A program made the position numbers and the translations under genes. Of a DNA stretch of 52,914 nucleotides, positions 52,223-52,914 are shown one piece after another. The DNA is from Scleroderma bovista. Its lineage: Eukaryota; Basidiomycota; Agaricomycetes; Boletales; Sclerodermataceae. Every line of letters begins with the position of its first letter. The stretch's first letter is position 1. The stretch is from positions 1-52,914 of the forward strand of contig JAYMGJ010000302.1 of assembly GCA_037178675.1 (NCBI GenBank), written 5' to 3'. The notes beneath the pieces were generated by a model. It did no database searches and had not been told where the DNA came from. It worked only from the letters and a program-made list of their open reading frames with translations.

Positions 52223-52914
52223 ATGGCGTCGACTTCGCAAGCAACAGCGCCTGTGCTCATCGACTCGGTTGTCGTCAAGATATTACATGGACACAGCTTT
52301 GCGCGGACATCGTCACAGGCGCTGTCTGTCCTGTCCAACATTCTCGCCCGATACCTCACCCTCGTTGCATCTGCATGTGGCCAGTACGCCGAACTCGCAG
52401 GCCGATCTCAGCTCTCCGCATGCGACATAATTGCATGCCTGGATGAGCTAGGTACCAACGTCGACGAGCTCACCGAATATTGCTCCGTCGAGGGTGTCGA
52501 CCTATCTCGCTATGCCGCTAGCAGTGCCAGGAGGCTCGATGAACTTGCAGAGTTCAAAAGTACGAGAGATCGTCTTTGTAGAAGCCAGTCTTACTCGTCC
52601 TAGGTTACCTCGTGGAGGGACTCGCCCCTCGCGACCAGGTGTATCCCCCGCTGACTCCCATACCCTCACGTTCCCCATCCCCTACGAACAGTGCAGCAGA
52701 GAGCGACGAGCCAGCGGATGTATGGTTACACAGTATGCCAATTTCTTCTCTGTGCTCTATTTACCGACCATCGTATAGGAATACCATCCGAAGAATTCCT
52801 CGATTTCTTGCCACCCTTGCCTGACGCCTCCCAACCGCGCCCCGCCTCGCCAGTCCCTGCCCCACAGGAGCCTGTCAAGATGGAAAGGCCTTCCTCACCT
52901 TTGCCTCAACACGT
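52223..52914 (+). CDS. TAF8-like bromodomain-associated histone-fold protein (partial, runs off the window)
   Basis: TAF8 is a TFIID subunit that pairs through a histone fold. The first exon encodes MASTSQATAPVLIDSVVVK, then a histone-fold pattern of the Bromo_TP type (FARTSSQALSVLSNILARY, DIIACLDELGTNVDELTEYC). An intron (GTACGA donor, CCTAG acceptor) joins in phase to SYLVEGLAPRDQVYPPLTPI, and a further exon has FLDFLPPLPD, which resembles the proline motif C-terminal in TAF8. The window ends within the gene. I chose the ATG at 52223; an in-frame ATG at 52178 is possible. TAF3 or another Bromo_TP protein is an alternative. Confidence 0.65.

Overview
The window is nuclear DNA of a filamentous basidiomycete, most likely an Agaricomycete. 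Genes are dense and broken by many 45-70 nt introns with CTRAC-like branch sites. Conserved eukaryotic housekeeping genes alternate with families I associate with mushroom genomes, and one intron-less tRNA-Glu is present. All identifications come from motifs and reading frames read by eye; no database search was run. Exon joins were checked for reading phase wherever coordinates are given.

Layout. 0.1-7 kb: a divergent pair, alpha-SNAP/Sec17 (-) and a complete tuberin/TSC2 orthologue (+). 7.2-10.6 kb: a GEN1/Yen1 Holliday-junction resolvase (-). 10.9-12.4 kb: two P-loop G-domain modules, then a relic fragment of a VHS gene lying 13.6 kb away. 12.7-14.2 kb: a two-LIM-domain protein built from microexons. 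15-17 kb: eIF5A and a small zinc-finger protein. 18-20.7 kb: tRNA-Glu(CTC) head to head with COG7. 20.9-26.5 kb: an Hrp1-like RNA-binding protein and a VHS-GAT trafficking adaptor. 27 kb: ribosomal protein eL34. 27.6-31.7 kb: a decayed stretch with two pseudogenes and one small orphan gene. 32.2-37.9 kb: a divergent pair, a UBAP2/Def1-like CUE-RGG protein (-) and a rhodanese plus dual-specificity phosphatase (+), with a 13-bp palindrome between them. 38-47.9 kb: a family cluster of membrane-anchored amidohydrolases, with three full-length copies (+, +, -) and a decayed fourth (-). 48-52.9 kb: choline-phosphate cytidylyltransferase, an SRAP/HMCES abasic-site protein, an element bounded by long inverted repeats, and the start of a TAF8-like gene.

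The housekeeping genes fall into familiar themes: vesicle traffic (Sec17, COG7, VHS-GAT, CCT for membrane lipid), growth signalling (TSC2, phosphatase), translation (eIF5A, eL34, tRNA) and genome maintenance (GEN1, SRAP, Def1-like). There is no sign that they form one pathway. The accessory content is the amidohydrolase cluster, the G-domain modules, the decayed 27-31 kb stretch and the inverted-repeat element at 51-52 kb. Four clear and one weaker GC-AG introns are supported by reading phase and protein continuity.
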